DNA of 64,000 nt from Montifringilla adamsi (GCA_017590115.1 JAGGNK010008337.1:6067609-6131608), one strand, 5' to 3'. Positions 13,111 through 25,531 are shown, counted from the stretch's first letter. Notes: generated from the letters alone by a model not told the origin. Made by a program: numbers and translations.

Positions 13111-16100
13111 TGGAGCAGCATCAGGGGAGAGAAAAGGGGGAGCAAACACCTGCAGCTGCTGCTTCTGCTGCTGTGGCAGAGGTGTCTCGACCTCAGAGAG
13201 AAACCTGCTGTATCTCCACAGGGTCTGGAAGGAGAAAAAAAAGCTACAACTTAAAATCGGCTTCCAGGGCCAGCTGTTCCTTTACATCACCATCACTCAC
13301 GGGTTTCCGTCCCACGGCTGTGGCCGCCTCTCGTGGTGCAGGTAGATCCTCAGAAAAGCAACCAGGGGTCGGATCCCCTTTGTTCTCCTCACTCAGACTG
13401 TCTCTTTCCTTACCCCCTGCCTCCAGCCAGATGTGCTTGCTGCCTCTCTCCTGCCAGCTTTTGCGTTCGTCCTGGTGTTCATTCAGCAATTCAATTCAGG
13501 AAGCTGATCCAGCTGAAATCCTCAGCAAGGGAAAAAAAAGAAGCTTCCAACCAGAATATAAGCACTGCCTTTGAACACACACACACACACAAGAAAACCC
13601 TCCTAATTTGTTTTTAAAAAAATAGAAGAAAGAAAGTGATTGAAGTGTCTTCATAAAAATTTCCTTTTATGTTGAAGAGAAGTGCCATAAAAATACCAAC
13701 CTTCTAACACCATAAATTGAGTTGTAGAGGAGATGATGCCTTTACCAAAAGAGGCTGTATGGAATTCATCACTGGTTCACTCTTTTAAAATAAATCAGCT
13801 GGCAAAGTTGTGATGTGACCTACTTAATTTGTTGTCTTGAAAGTTGATGAGCATTTAAAATTTGGTGGAGGGGAATGCAGGCACCATATCCAAACCCCTG
13901 AGTTGAGATGCTGCCTTTTTTAAGACACTACAGGAGTCAGAGGCTCCAGCAGCACTGCTTGGGAGAGGAAAACTGGGTTCCAGTGGCCCTCACAGGGAGA
14001 TCCAGTCATTGTCCCAACTCAAAGCTGTTTCTAGCACAGATTTGTTACATACAGCTTGAGAAGTTTCCACTGATGGAGATTTTACTCCACACCTGAGCAA
14101 ACCATCTTCCACACCACTAAGTTTTTGCAGAAGCCTCCTCCCTTTCTGCTCCCAAGGCACCCTTTTCTACAGGTGACAGGCACAGTGAGCAGCACCTTCC
14201 CTCTCTCCCTGCACTGGCGGAGCTGGAGGCTGTCACTGTCCCACACCCTGGATCTTGTAGCTCCTTGCACTTTCTCTCTTGCTCTCTTCTCACTCCCCCA
14301 TTTTTATTCCCTTTCCACAAAACGTGGAGCCCAAACCTATGGGGCTTTCTCTGCCAGGGTGCACTTTTGTGGACATGTTTTTGTCCCAATGCACCAGAGC
14401 TCCAACACACTCCTGCTGCACGTGTTTCAGGTTCAGTCCATGCCCTCATGCTGTCAGCTTTGGAAAACTATCCACAACTTGCTCAGAATCTATTTGCCTC
14501 TGTTATTATTGCCATAACCTATGACTATACAGGCTTCCATATCCAAAACAACAACAAAAAAATCAAACACAATACCGGTCTCTCAAAAATCCCAAATGTC
14601 CCCACTCTTTCCCAGGTGAGACACTAAAAAACTCCCCTGACACCACCAGAAGTACAGCACTGCACCAAAAATGAGGCTCAAGGGCTCCAGAAAATCAAGG
14701 TTTGGCAAATCAGTCTTGGTGCTTTGACTGAAAATCCTTTAGAGGTTTAAAAGTGTGTTGGGGAATTTTATCTGCAAGGAGAGAAATCAATTACATCTAC
14801 CTGGTTGTATTTATAGCAGCTTAACCTTCTTTGAGATTTCATTTATTCTCCAATTTGATAAGATTGTGGCCCTTTAATAAGCTGAAGTATTCATATCCTT
14901 ATGACAATCTGGCACTGGAATTGTTTGCTTTAGCACTGCAGATTGCACAAGAGACATGAAAGGTTTCAGCGTAGCTGGAAAGTCACTTTTGATGAAATCA
15001 CCCATCGCTCCAGGGGCTGCATTCTTTACAGTTTGTGCATACTGATGATATGTGTCTTCAGATGCGTTTTGGCAACCCCATGCCATTTGCAGAAACCCAT
15101 CTGGGACTCAGGAACAAAGCAAACGCACACTAACATGAGGAAGACAGAGCTGGCACAGCTACTGGGTGGAATTTCTTTAAGGAAGCTCAATCACTTGTTC
15201 ATTTTGCTGGCAGGAAAAGATAGGAAAATGATTGTTCCTGTTCTCAATGAACTTTGTGATATTGTTAAATCCCTCAGACAACATATAATTCATGGCAAAG
15301 CTGTGGCAGAATTCCTTTGCACTTATCCACAGTGTGGCTCTCCCCCAAAACACAGATCTCTGCCCTCATTTCATACACAAAAATTGCCCAGATGAACAAT
15401 AGCTCTAACTTTAGAGAAAAATCAGAATGCTTGTCCTTTTTTTTTTTTTTTTTTTCAAAACTGCCAAAATTTATTATTATTCCATCAGTGGAAAAAGTGC
15501 ATCTTTTCTTGCACTAAAACACAGCAGCAGACTCCACGCTGTGATATGAATTGGGAGGTGACTTTTGAAGAAAGTTTTCTGGGTAATGGCTGGAGCTTTG
15601 CCCTGGAAACCCTGAAAGGGAAGGCCCAAATTGTGCCCCACACCTGGCAATGCCCCTCAGCACCAGTGGCATCCAGCAGCGCTCCCGAGGCAGCATGAGG
15701 GCACATCCCTGAGCCCCGAGCACTGTGAGGAGGTGGCACTTCAGCTCTGATCTCCAATCCAGCCTAGATCCCCTCCATGGGTGCCAGTGGATATTTGAGT
15801 TGCACCAGCCATGGATGTAGCCCCAGACTGCAAATCATAATTAATGCCTACCCCAGCTTTGCATTTCTTTTGGAGAAGAGCCGTGAATCACTGAAGTGGA
15901 GCCTTGTAAAGGAAATCCTCAGCCACAACAAAAAGGTTTCATGCTTTATCTCCCCCTCTCAAGTATTTTAGCAGACAGACAGAGGATTTTCCTCCCAGTG
16001 ACAACAATAACTACGCTCATTGAAGAAAAATATGTGGAACAGGAAGACCTACATTCCTTGTGTGAAAAATAAGAGTGGTCTATGCCAAATGCATTTTTCA

Positions 16101-16550
16101 GGAACAACTCATCCACATGAAAAAATGGGTGCTGTGATAGTGTCCTGAACAGTGAGGCAATGGTAATGTGCTACATAACTGACAGATGGGGAAAGTAGAG
16201 GGGAAAACAAGGCTTGGTCTTTGTTTATTCCTAATATTCCATTATTAATATACCCCTTTGACTCATTTGAATGACTGCATCTTCCCCCTCCCTGCTCCCA
16301 CTGCTTTGTGTAGCAACTGTACCTTATTCCTAACTTCACCATTCTCAGGAGTTTTATTACTTTGTGTTTAAGAACATTCCTCTAATGAATCCTGATGTCT
16401 TGAGCTCTTCAGGGCATGGATTTGGAAAGCTTGTGCTTTCCAAATCATTTAGGTATAAACTTAAATTAATCTGTATATCCCTAAATTAATTCAGCTTACC
16501 CAAAGGGTATGGCTTAAGTGCAGCCTGGTGGTCCAGACAACTGTATTGTA
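13111..16550. other. Intergenic DNA, possibly with ERV leader remnant at its start
   Basis: No gene was recognised. It contains a CA repeat at 13575-13591 and a poly-T tract near 15439-15457. The first 400 bases after the LTR are purine- and GC-rich with several open frames and could be diverged ERV leader or gag sequence, but no motif supports this. Confidence 0.45.
13575..13591. repeat. (AC)n microsatellite
   Basis: About eight to nine uninterrupted AC dinucleotides. Confidence 0.85.
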
Positions 16551-16676
16551 ATGATGATGATGATAATGATGATGATGATGATGATGATGAAGAATTATTA
16601 TTGTTACTGTTATTGTTGTTGTTAGTATTACTGCTGTTGTTGTTGTTGTTACTTTTATTTTTATTGTTATTATTTT
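16551..16676. repeat. Compound trinucleotide microsatellite (ATG)n and (TTG/TTA)n
   Basis: ATGATG units with one AAT interruption run to about 16590. They are followed by TTATTG, GTTGTT and TTATTT arrays to 16676. Confidence 0.9.
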
Positions 16677-16728
16677 TAAAGGAGAACTCAAAAGGGGGAA
16701 TAAAGAGCTAGGGAATATTTCTTAACCA

Positions 16729-16847
16729 AGATCAGCTCAATAGGTTGGAGCATGGTGCTCATAACACGAGGGTTATGACATTTAAGACTCGAACTTCATG
16801 ATCCTTGTGGGTCCCTTCCAGCTCAGAATATTTTGTGAATCTGTGAA
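16729..16847 (+). mobile_element. tRNA-derived SINE with CR1 tail (TguSINE1-like)
   Basis: AGCTCAATAGGTTGGAGC at about 16733-16750, then ATGGTGCTCATAACAC, closely follows the A-box half of an isoleucine tRNA (AGCTCAGTTGGTTAGAGC then GTGGTGCTAATAACGC). From about 16799 it becomes GATCCTTGTGGGTCCCTTCC and ends AGAATATTTTGTGAATCTGT, which is a CR1 3' tail. This head-and-tail design is that of TguSINE1, described from zebra finch and mobilised by CR1. The B-box region is degenerate, with an apparent short deletion in the second half of the tRNA part, so this copy looks old and inactive. Confidence 0.75.
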
Positions 16848-18752
16848 CTTCTTCTAGAGGGGAAAGAATGACAAGGACATCAGCCTCACATATGAGGCAT
16901 CACCTACATTTTATAAAATTGGGGATTTAAAACATAAGGAGAACACAATTCCTACTCTCCACCTGAGCACTGTCATCTTCAGAGCAGGACCCCATGGATG
17001 GTTCCCAGTTCCAGACCCCATGGATGGTTCCCAGTTCCAGACCCCCTGCTGGCCCCGGTGCAAGCGCCTGCCCCACATCCAGTGGGTTTGCCCAAGTCAC
17101 CCATGGCCACGACAGCAAAGGGCAGTGTCTCCCTTAAACAAGGGTGCCCGTGACTCATTCCCATCGTGACAGATCTGCAGGAAGCACAGGGCAAAACCAA
17201 AGGCAGAAGAAGAGACTTGGCTGATGTGTGCAGGCGGAGGGGCAGCACAGAGGGGCAGCAGCTGGAGGAGCAGAGGCTGAGCCGTGCCAGTGCCACCGAG
17301 TGAAAACACTCAGCTCCCTTTCTGCCATTAAAATGAGTGAAGAGCAAGACTGTTTGGATAAACATCAGCCAAAAGAAACCTTGGAGGCCGTTAGAAGGCT
17401 ACTGCTTCATACAATATAGACCATGTTTCCAAATACAAATATTACACTTGGCAGAGACACTCCTTTGCTTCATGAGTTATGTTGCACTTTTTGTTATGTT
17501 TAAGTTTGTGCAAGAGGTATAAATAGCTGGGCTGGTATTAAATGAGCTTTTCTTTTTTTTGGTTGCAAAATATCAAAATGGTCCCAGCTCTTCATGGAAC
17601 AAACACACACTATATTCCTGTGCCTGAATTTTTGTTGCTAATTACAGAAAATACCACGTAACCGAAAAACAATGTTCAAGAGCCAGACGTGAAAAACACA
17701 TCTTTCCTATATGAAGTCATTTTTTTCAGAAAGCTGTCTGGTGGAGGGCATCTGGATCACCATGGAATTGACATGTGTGCATGCATGCTCAGTGGCCTCA
17801 CAGAGCAGCAGTTTCTGCTCACGCTGCAGTGTGGAAAGCCCCATGCCCCAGCTGAGGGACACTGAGTGAGACAGAGGTTTAGGGTGTCAGTTTGGGGTTG
17901 ACTCTGGTTTAGGGTGTTGGTCCCAACTGCTTTGGCTGATCCTGTATTCCCTAAGAGCAGAGGTAACAGGCAGTCCTGGTTATGTCCTGATTACAGACAC
18001 AAGATTTGCATCCAGCAATAGTTATGCCACTCTGTCATTAGGGAGCACATTCCTACATATGGGCATGAGGAAAATCCCGGCAACCATCCAAGCCTCTCCA
18101 TCTCAACATGAGAAGATACTAAAATCTGAAGGCCAAAAGGCACTTTCATTTGTTCTTTGATAAATCTGAGTGTGCACAAACATGAGAGCACAGCAGGGCC
18201 CTCCCTAGGCAAATCCCCACTGCTTCTTTATCACCAATGTCTACTTGTTTTAACCAATTACTACCTGAAAGGATAAAATAGTTACTTTTACAGATGGATG
18301 CAGATTGAGCTATCTAACATGGATACAACATGAAATTACTGTCTTAGATAAACCAGAGAGGAGAGTTCAAACACTGTTTAGCAAAGAAAAGGGTTATCAG
18401 CTTCAGACAGCACAGAGAGCTTCCCACTGAAGTCAATACTTATTTCCATTTTTAAAAAAACTTACTAAATATCCCCAAGTTTTTCCAAAATGTTACAGGA
18501 CCACCAAACCAATAGAGCAGACATTGACTGAAAATGTGAGATTAGTTATTAATGGTCACAACTTCAGCAGCCCACAGAAAATGAATAGTGTATACTCTTC
18601 AGTTGCAGGGAGGTTAAAGGGAATGGCACACAAAATCCTTTGTTAAATAGAAGATATTTTGCTTGTGAGTGGACACGGGGAATGTGATTATTCAATGTGT
18701 CATGCAGGACCTTTCCATCCATTCATTCCACCTCTGTTGCTGACTCTCCGCG
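16848..18752. other. Intergenic DNA
   Basis: No gene recognised. It includes a 26-bp tandem duplication at 16988-17044 and a direct repeat of GGTTTAGGGTGT at about 17878-17922. Confidence 0.55.
16988..17044. repeat. 26-bp tandem duplication (2.2 copies)
   Basis: GACCCCATGGATGGTTCCCA followed by GTTCCA is repeated at a 26-base period, with the start of a third copy. Confidence 0.9.
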
Positions 18753-19096
18753 TGTAGTGGAGACACGAGGCTTGACTCCATTTCAGAAGGCTAATTTATT
18801 ATGTTAAATATTATATTAAAATGCTACATTAAGACTACTAAAGAACAGAGAGATCAGAAGGCTACAAGAACAGAACAGAATAGAATAACAAAATCCTGTG
18901 ACTGCTCACAGCCTTGGCACAGGTGGCTGTGATTGGTCATCAATGGAAAACAATCCACATGGACCAATCATGGATGCACCTGTTGCATTCCACAGCAGCA
19001 GATAGTAATTGTTTACATTTCTCTCCTGAGGCTCCTCAGCTTCTCAGGAGAGGAAAAATCCCAGCAAAGGATTTTTCATAATATCATGGCTACACA
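18753..19096 (-). mobile_element. Endogenous retrovirus LTR, second family, reverse orientation
   Basis: Read on the minus strand the element starts TGTGTAGCCATGATATTATG and continues with AAAAATCC, GAGAAGCTGAGGAGCCTCAG, AATGTAAACAATTACTATCT and CTGTGGAATGCAACAGGTG. It carries ATTGGTCC and ACCAATCA CCAAT-type promoter motifs, then AATAAATTAGCCTTCTGAAA as the poly(A) region. It ends near GTCTCCACTACA. The architecture is that of abundant passerine LTRs. Clear target-site duplications and internal sequence were not found, so it is called a solo LTR. Confidence 0.8.
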
Positions 19097-22000
19097 CCTC
19101 AGCAGTCAGGTGAGAGCAACCAAGAAGAGTTTCACCTCACCAATGCTTTGAGGCTCAGGTGCTGGAACAGCATCAGATCAAATGCTGCAGATTAACAGTA
19201 AAAAGTGCAGGAAGAAACACAAAATCACTTTCTCCTCTAATCCCTCATGGTTTTGCTGATGGCCAGACCCAATCATCAGAAGCAGATGAGTGTGCACTGC
19301 ATTACATCTTTATAAATAGCTTGTTGACCCTTCTTCTGGTTATTTCCCCTTGTACTACTGTAGGGAAAAATAGTGGTCACCACTATTGTGACCAATATAT
19401 GTAGGGAAAAATATTCCACCACCAGTGGCTGGTGGAACAGAATAAGAATTACTTTCAAAACCCCACAGAAATGTTGGTAATTTTAGCTCCTGACATCACT
19501 GCATTTCAGGAAGTGTCCAACCAGTAACAGTTATCCTAGAGCAACTCTGCAGCCAATCTCAGCTGAAAGGCTTCTGCTTATCTCACAATCAATGGCTCTT
19601 CAGCTCATTTTCAGTTCACATTTTTGGCTGTGAGAAGTAGCTTGTTTTTCAGCCAGCATGATAATCTCCAGAAAATTTGCTTAGAAAGAGCTGAGTTAGA
19701 CTTACGGAGCTCTGGACTCATTTTCTACAAAAACATCATCCCTCCAAAACGAAGGTGCGGGACAAAACAAGCACACTGTGAACTAGAGAAGAGCCATTCC
19801 CTGTGTTTGCTTGCTGCCCTTACTCATTTGGAAAAAAGTGTATTTTTAACAACACAGAATTAGTGCAGGATGGTGAACCCTAAGCTGTCATTAGAGGCTG
19901 CCAAATGAGCCAGTGTCCCTTGTGCTGGTGAGTAAACAAGGGTGTACGAGGGCTGAACAAACAAATAAACAGAGCAGGCAAGGGTGGCTTTTTGGACTCC
20001 AGCATAGGTCAGCGGTGTGGGAGTGAAGAGAAACCCTGAGCTATTTTCTCTCTGCTTTCACACCAGACACTGGTGGGGGTGCCTGGGGTCCCCGTCTGGA
20101 CTGTGAGATCAGCTCAGTTTCCTGTTTCCCTGTGGTTAAACCCATCGAAACACCATTCCACTCAGAGAGGAGCCCCTTGCTACTGAAGAAGCACAACATG
20201 GAGGAAATTCAGCCTCTGGATGAGTTAATCTGGTCAGTGAGCCTCCTCTACAAACCAGGCAGACGCCAGTCCATCAGAGCTGCAGAATGTGTGAGCAGAG
20301 TTTTATACTTCTGGACTTGTGTTGCTTGCATGGAGCAACATCACAGCAGGAGCTGGGCCTGGGAACCCTCCTGTGCATGGTCAGACAAACGTGGGTGAGT
20401 CACACCAGTGTAAAATTGACATGCAGACCGCTCTGTATGGATGGTTTGAGCTCTGCGCCTGCCCGTGCGTGGTGACTTCAAACGTTCTCAAATTTTCTCT
20501 TCTCAATAACTTCCCTGGGAAATCAAATGCAAACCAGACTTGTGACACCTCTCTGATGGTGGCCTTGCCGACTGAGCTCAGATGAACTTCATTGCACTCA
20601 TATGGAGAAATAAAAATATCATCCTTCAGTTCCCCAACCTGCCCACAAAAGCCTAGCAGAATTTCTTCTAAAATTAAAATCTTACTCATGCATAAAGGAG
20701 GAAAAGAAAGGAGACTGAGAAAAACAAGATGTACACAGACTTGGCAAACACCAGTCTTGGTTTCTTTGTGGGGATTAGGACAGCCCAGCCAGGGTAAGTC
20801 CTTCTCTGGGCAATCTTACAGATATATTTATGGTAACTGCTTCTGCTACAGATTTTGTTTTCCCATTTACACAGTACTCCACACCTTCTTACTCCATCTT
20901 CACCATGAATCCAAAATTGTCCACTTACTTTGAAGCCTTACTGACTCAACTCCTGCTTCCTCTCCTTGGCTAAGATAGTTCTGTTAAGAAAAGACAACAG
21001 CTTAAACATGCTTTCACTTTGCTTTTTGTGCTTACTATGGACTGAAGAGATTAAAGTTTTCTTCTCATTTTTTGATGTAAAAACATCATTGTGTTAAACA
21101 TATCTGTCAAAAGCAATAACTGCTCTCACTTGCATATTGTTACCATGAAGTCTCTCTGAATGACCCACAGAACTGACATTCTCACACAGGCAACAAGGAC
21201 AAAGAGTATGCCATGCATTTTAGGTTTTTAAGTTGTGATCTAAAGGTAGGAAAAAAAGCAATGAGCTACCAATTGTCTGTTGACATTCTGAGGTGACATT
21301 CTCTCCTTCCCTTCTCTGTGTAAAATAAACAGGTGAAAGAATCCCATAGACTCCTTCCAGCACCAAGGGTATCCACTGCCAAGAAATGGATGTGGGACTC
21401 ACGTTCCCTCGTGTTTGCAGTGGCTGCTGCCTTTCAGATGGCCATGCACTCACAGGCAGCCACCCCTGCACCCCTACCTGATGCAGACTGTGCCTGACCT
21501 GAGGAGATTCTGCCTGAGATGGCTCCGCTGAGAAGCTCTGCTGACTGGCCCAGGAGGGCCTGAGGTCTATCATGAAGTCTGAAAGAAGTTTCCCTGCGTG
21601 ACTCACAGCCATCATTCAACCAAAGCCCAACACTTGCCTTCTATATCCTCCTAAACACTGTTCCTGCTTCTGCACCAGGGACATGGGTTCATTTAGGTTA
21701 CTGAAGTTTAGCAGCCTATTAAAAACTCACAAAATTCTTGCATTTTGCAGAGGCGGACGGTGCTGTGGAAATCTGGGAGTTGCACAGCTGAGGGATGGGC
21801 ATGCCCCCTGGGATGCCCGACAGCCCCTCATATTTTCTGTCCTTCTCTCCATCCCTGGTGCCACGTGGCTCCAAACTCCAGCATGTTCACAAGTCAGTGA
21901 CATTTCTAGGGAAGAGCACACAGGGCGTGAGGCAGCCATGATTTAGCTGGTGAGGAAGTGATGATTTATATTAACATTTGAAGCAGGTCATTAAATATGA

Positions 22001-22374
22001 CCCCCTCACTGCAAACCCCACGCTGAGCAAGATATTTTCTTGTAAATTATTTACCAGCAAGCTTTTCATACTTTTGCCTTGTAGGTTTTCCATAAATGAA
22101 GTCAGGCTCACTCACATTTCCCAAGCCCTGGTAGCAGCTCTGCTTCAAACTGTGAAGACATCTGAAGGCTGCAAATTGGTTGGGACAGCTCATCAAAAAA
22201 GAAGAATAATTTGGGGCTTTTTGTGGCTTTCTCTGTCCCAGTTCTGTGATAAGGCATATGAGAAATCCAGGGGGTTTTCCTTGGGGCACCCAGGTAACCT
22301 CTGGTTGACTTTCTCTGTCAGACATTTCTGGATCTCAGTGGATAGACCTCCCACCTGCCAGGGAAGGGGCACTG
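19097..22374. other. Intergenic DNA
   Basis: No gene recognised. A cluster of short hairpins at 19369-19434 is described in the findings. Open frames of up to 131 codons (for example 21220-21615, minus strand) have no recognisable protein content. Confidence 0.5.
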
Positions 22375-22798
22375 TGTGGTATTCACATTCTCTGAACAGA
22401 GAGGGAGACATAATTGTCTCTCCCAGGATTTTTCCTGGAGAAGGCAGTGAGAAGCTCAGAGAGAAGAGGAGAAAACAATTCTTTTCTCTCTTCACTGCTC
22501 CTGTTGTTTTGCACATGTGGAAATGGAGATTGTTTACTGAGAGTGATTTGGTTATTGGACACCGGTGAAGGTTGTTTTGTGTCCTTGGCCAGCTGGGTCA
22601 AAGCTGTGTCCTGACTGTCTCAGACAGTCACGGGCTCTTCTTTAGTATTCTTTAGTATTCTTTGGTATTCTTTAGTATCTTTGTAGTATAGTATCTCTTT
22701 AGTACTTAATTTAGTATAGTATTAGTGTAATATAGTATAGCTTGATAAAGCAATTGTTCAGCCTTCTGAGTCACTGAGTCAGAGCACATCATTCCCTA
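22375..22798 (+). mobile_element. Endogenous retrovirus LTR, copy 2
   Basis: The element begins TGTGGTATTCACATTCTCTG and continues with the same order of blocks as the LTR at 12678: GCACATGTGGAAAT, a TTTAGTATTC decamer array, TATAGTATAG, GATAAAGCAATTGTTCAGCC, then ATCATTCCCTA(CA). CACTG occurs immediately before the start (22370-22374) and after the end (22799-22803) and could be a 5-base target duplication. However, the 3' flank also resembles that of copy 1, which argues for retained leader sequence instead. Confidence 0.85.
22641..22680 (+). repeat. TTTAGTATTC decamer tandem repeat inside the LTR
   Basis: Four near-identical 10-base units (TTTAGTATTC, one TTTGGTATTC, last one truncated). 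The corresponding part of the LTR at 12.9 kb has only about one unit, so the array expanded in this copy or was lost in the other. Confidence 0.8.
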
Positions 22799-22984
22799 CA
22801 CTGGGAGCACACAGGATCGACAGTACTGCTCTTCTCTGAGCTCTCAGCTCCATGGCCAGCAGGATGCTGGGCCTGCAGGTGGGTTCCTGCCAGCGCGTGG
22901 AGCCTTGTGTCTGCTGCATTCCAGTGCCTGGAACACCGTGGGGATTTCCGCTGAGGCTGCTGCTCTTCCCAGGATGGCAGAACC

Positions 22985-23604
22985 TGCACTCCAGCCAGGG
23001 AAACTCAGATCATGCCAGAGGGCAGCAGCGTGGGCAGCAGGTCAGGGGAGGTGGTTCTGCCCCTCTGCTCTTCTCTGGTGAGACCCTACCTGGGGTGCTG
23101 CATCCAAGCCTGGGATCCTCAGCACAGGAAGGACATGGACTTGTTGGAGCAGATCCACTGAGGGCCTTGCAGATAATCAGAGAGAGGGCTGGGCACCTGT
23201 GCTGTGAAAACAAGCTGAGGGAGGTGGGCTTGTTCAGCCTGGAGAAGAGGAGGCTCCAGGGAAAGCTTCAAGTCCCTTCCAGTACCTAAAGGAAGCTTTT
23301 AAAAAAGATGGGGATAAATTTTGTAGCAGGTCCTGTTGCAATAGGACAGTGTATATTTTAAACTGAAGGAGGGTTGATTTAGAGCAGGTATTAGGAAGAA
23401 ATTTTTTACAATGAGGATGGTGAAACACAGGCATAAGGTGCCCAGAGAAGCTGTGGATGCTCCATCCCTGGAAACATTTAAGGCCAGGTTGACTGGGGTT
23501 TTGAGCCACCTGATGTAGTGGAAGATGTTCCTACTCACTGCACAGGGGCTGGCCTTTAAAGGTCCCTTCCAACCCAAACCATTCCATGATTCTGTGATAA
23601 TGGA
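22985..23604 (+). mobile_element. CR1 LINE, 3' part (about 620 bases)
   Basis: This is the longest CR1 copy in the window. In order it carries GTGAGACCCTACCTGGGGTG, AGCCTGGAGAAGAGGAGGCT, CTCCATCCCTGGAAACATTT, AAGGTCCCTTCCAACCCAAA and ends ATTCCATGATTCTGTG. It covers the end of the reverse-transcriptase ORF and the 3' UTR of CR1. The reading frame is broken, so it is inactive. Confidence 0.93.
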
Positions 23605-25220
23605 GCACCCAGAGCTCTTCTCCTTAGTGGGGAAACCCCAAATCCTGCTGGCACGCTGTCCTCTGGGAGTGGCCATCTTCAACGCAAATCTGCAGAACAC
23701 CTTTTCAAGGCAGGGAAATCTGGGAAACTGAAGCAGTCACCACAGTGTTCGTATCCCACTTTCTCCATCTTGAATTAAGTTATACTCATGTCCTTCTGAG
23801 AGGCATTTATAGTTCTGCAACCTCACCTCATCCAATCCAAACTCCCACTGAAATCCATGGAAGCAATCTATCTCGTGTTTTGTCAGCTTCAGGCCAGGCT
23901 TCAGTCTCTGAAGGACCATCACAGCTGAAGACAAAGAAACAAGCTACACTGTTCTGTTTGATTTTGCCTTTTAAGTATCATTTTTCATATGTGTAACTAG
24001 AATGGTTCCTTTACAAATGAGGCTGAATCATATTCCATGAGAAACAAAATATTTGCATTTATTTAGCTGGTAGATTGCTTTCTCCTTTAATGGAAGGGAA
24101 AAAAAGCCTCTATCAAAAAATCAGGATATTAACTCTCACCATAAAGAATATTGATTTCTGATATTCTGAACATCTAATGCACCTTAAAGAAGAAGAAGAT
24201 CCTTATAAAATCAAATAATAAGCATCAATAAAGGATAAATGAATATCTAGATAAAATATATAGAGAATATATATATAATATACATGTTATACATATAAAA
24301 TATGTGTAATAAAATTAATAATACCCCAATCTTATTTTACGACCTGCCACATATGAGGTATCAATATTGAAAACATTCAGTATTTGATGTCAAGCAAGTT
24401 CATACCTACACTACTAGTAGTTGGAAGAGGACAACACTTCCACGAAGGCAGATAATTTTTTTTTTTTTTTATTTTTTTTTTTTAAGCAGAAACTCATGTA
24501 AACCATACAAGGGAAAAATATTTGCTTGTGAGCATGTTTGTAACTTTCATTTTCTAAAATCGCTCCTGCTTTTGGACAATTTCGGGGCACTGAAGCCACC
24601 CTGGCTGATGCCAGTCTCAATCCTGCCCGGTGCAATCCGTGCAGCTGCTCAAGCCCAGCCGCGGAGCCGAGCCCGGCGTGTTGGAGCCACCAGGGAATGA
24701 CTGAATGTGCTGGCACCCGGCACTGGGCTCCAGGTCTTGAGAACAGAAAGGAGGATGTGTCGAATTTCAACCTCCCCGAGCAACACGGGTTTTGCACAGC
24801 TCGCTTTACTCCCAGTTCTTCTTCTCAGTTCTTCCCAGCCAGGGCAGGGTGGGAATGCCGCTGTGCCAAGCAATCCCAGCTCCTGGCTTGCCCCCCAAAA
24901 CCTGCTCGATGGCTTCACCGGCAGACTCCCAGCAGCCCGGGGGAGAAAGCTCTGCCAGGGATTCCTGTGCGGAGCCCCATCAGGCTGATGCTCTGCCCAT
25001 CGCACCTTGGCTCCCAAGCGCGCAGCGGCGGGGCAGGAGAGGGAAGGGAGCGGCAGGATGCGGTGCTGCTCGCTACGCGTGCCAGTGGCACTGCTGGACG
25101 CGTGTCCCTGCCTGTGGTACCCTCCCGTGGCCAGGTCTGACATAGCAGCAGCCTGACACCTGCCGCGCTCCGAACGGGAGAATCGGGAACGGCTTGGCTT
25201 GGAAGGGATCTTTAGAGGTC
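23605..25220. other. Intergenic DNA with AT-rich tract and a GC/CpG-rich block
   Basis: Positions about 24240-24310 are AT-rich with TATATA runs, and 24452-24483 is nearly pure T. Then 24570-25200 changes abruptly to GC-rich, CpG-containing sequence with overlapping open frames on both strands. No exon was recognised. Confidence 0.5.
24452..24483. repeat. Poly-T tract
   Basis: About 30 thymines interrupted by one A. It could be the complement of an old poly(A) tail, but no retrocopy was recognised beside it. Confidence 0.85.
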
Positions 25221-25531
25221 AGAATCACAGAGTCACAAGGTTGGAAGTGACCTTCAAGGTCATCGAGTCCAAGCTGTTCCCTAAACACCTCAACTAAACC
25301 GCGGCATCCAGTGCCACATCCAGTCTTTTTTTAAACACATCCAGGGATGGTAACTCCACCACCTCCCCGGGCAAATCATTCCAGAACTTTATCACCTTTT
25401 GCGTGAAAAACTTTTTCCTAATATCCAACTTATATTTCCCTTGATGCAGCTTGAGACTGTGTCCTCTCATGTCAGTTGCTGCCTGGAGAAAGAGACCAAC
25501 CCCACCTGACTACAACTACCCTTCAGGAAGG
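25221..25531 (-). mobile_element. CR1 LINE 3' fragment (about 310 bases)
   Basis: AATCACAGAGTCACAAGGTT, GGAAGTGACCTTCAAGGTCA, ATCGAGTCCAAGC, CACCTCCCCGGGCAAATCAT and GAGAAAGAGACCAACCCCAC are, in order, the reversed 3' region of a CR1. It lies directly against a second CR1 fragment. Confidence 0.9.

Noticed and set aside
12678..22798. The two same-orientation LTRs as the ends of one complete provirus
   Set aside because: The 9.3 kb between them contains a CR1-tailed SINE, a microsatellite and an LTR of another family, and no gag, pol or env motifs. The two LTRs also differ clearly. They are separate old insertions.
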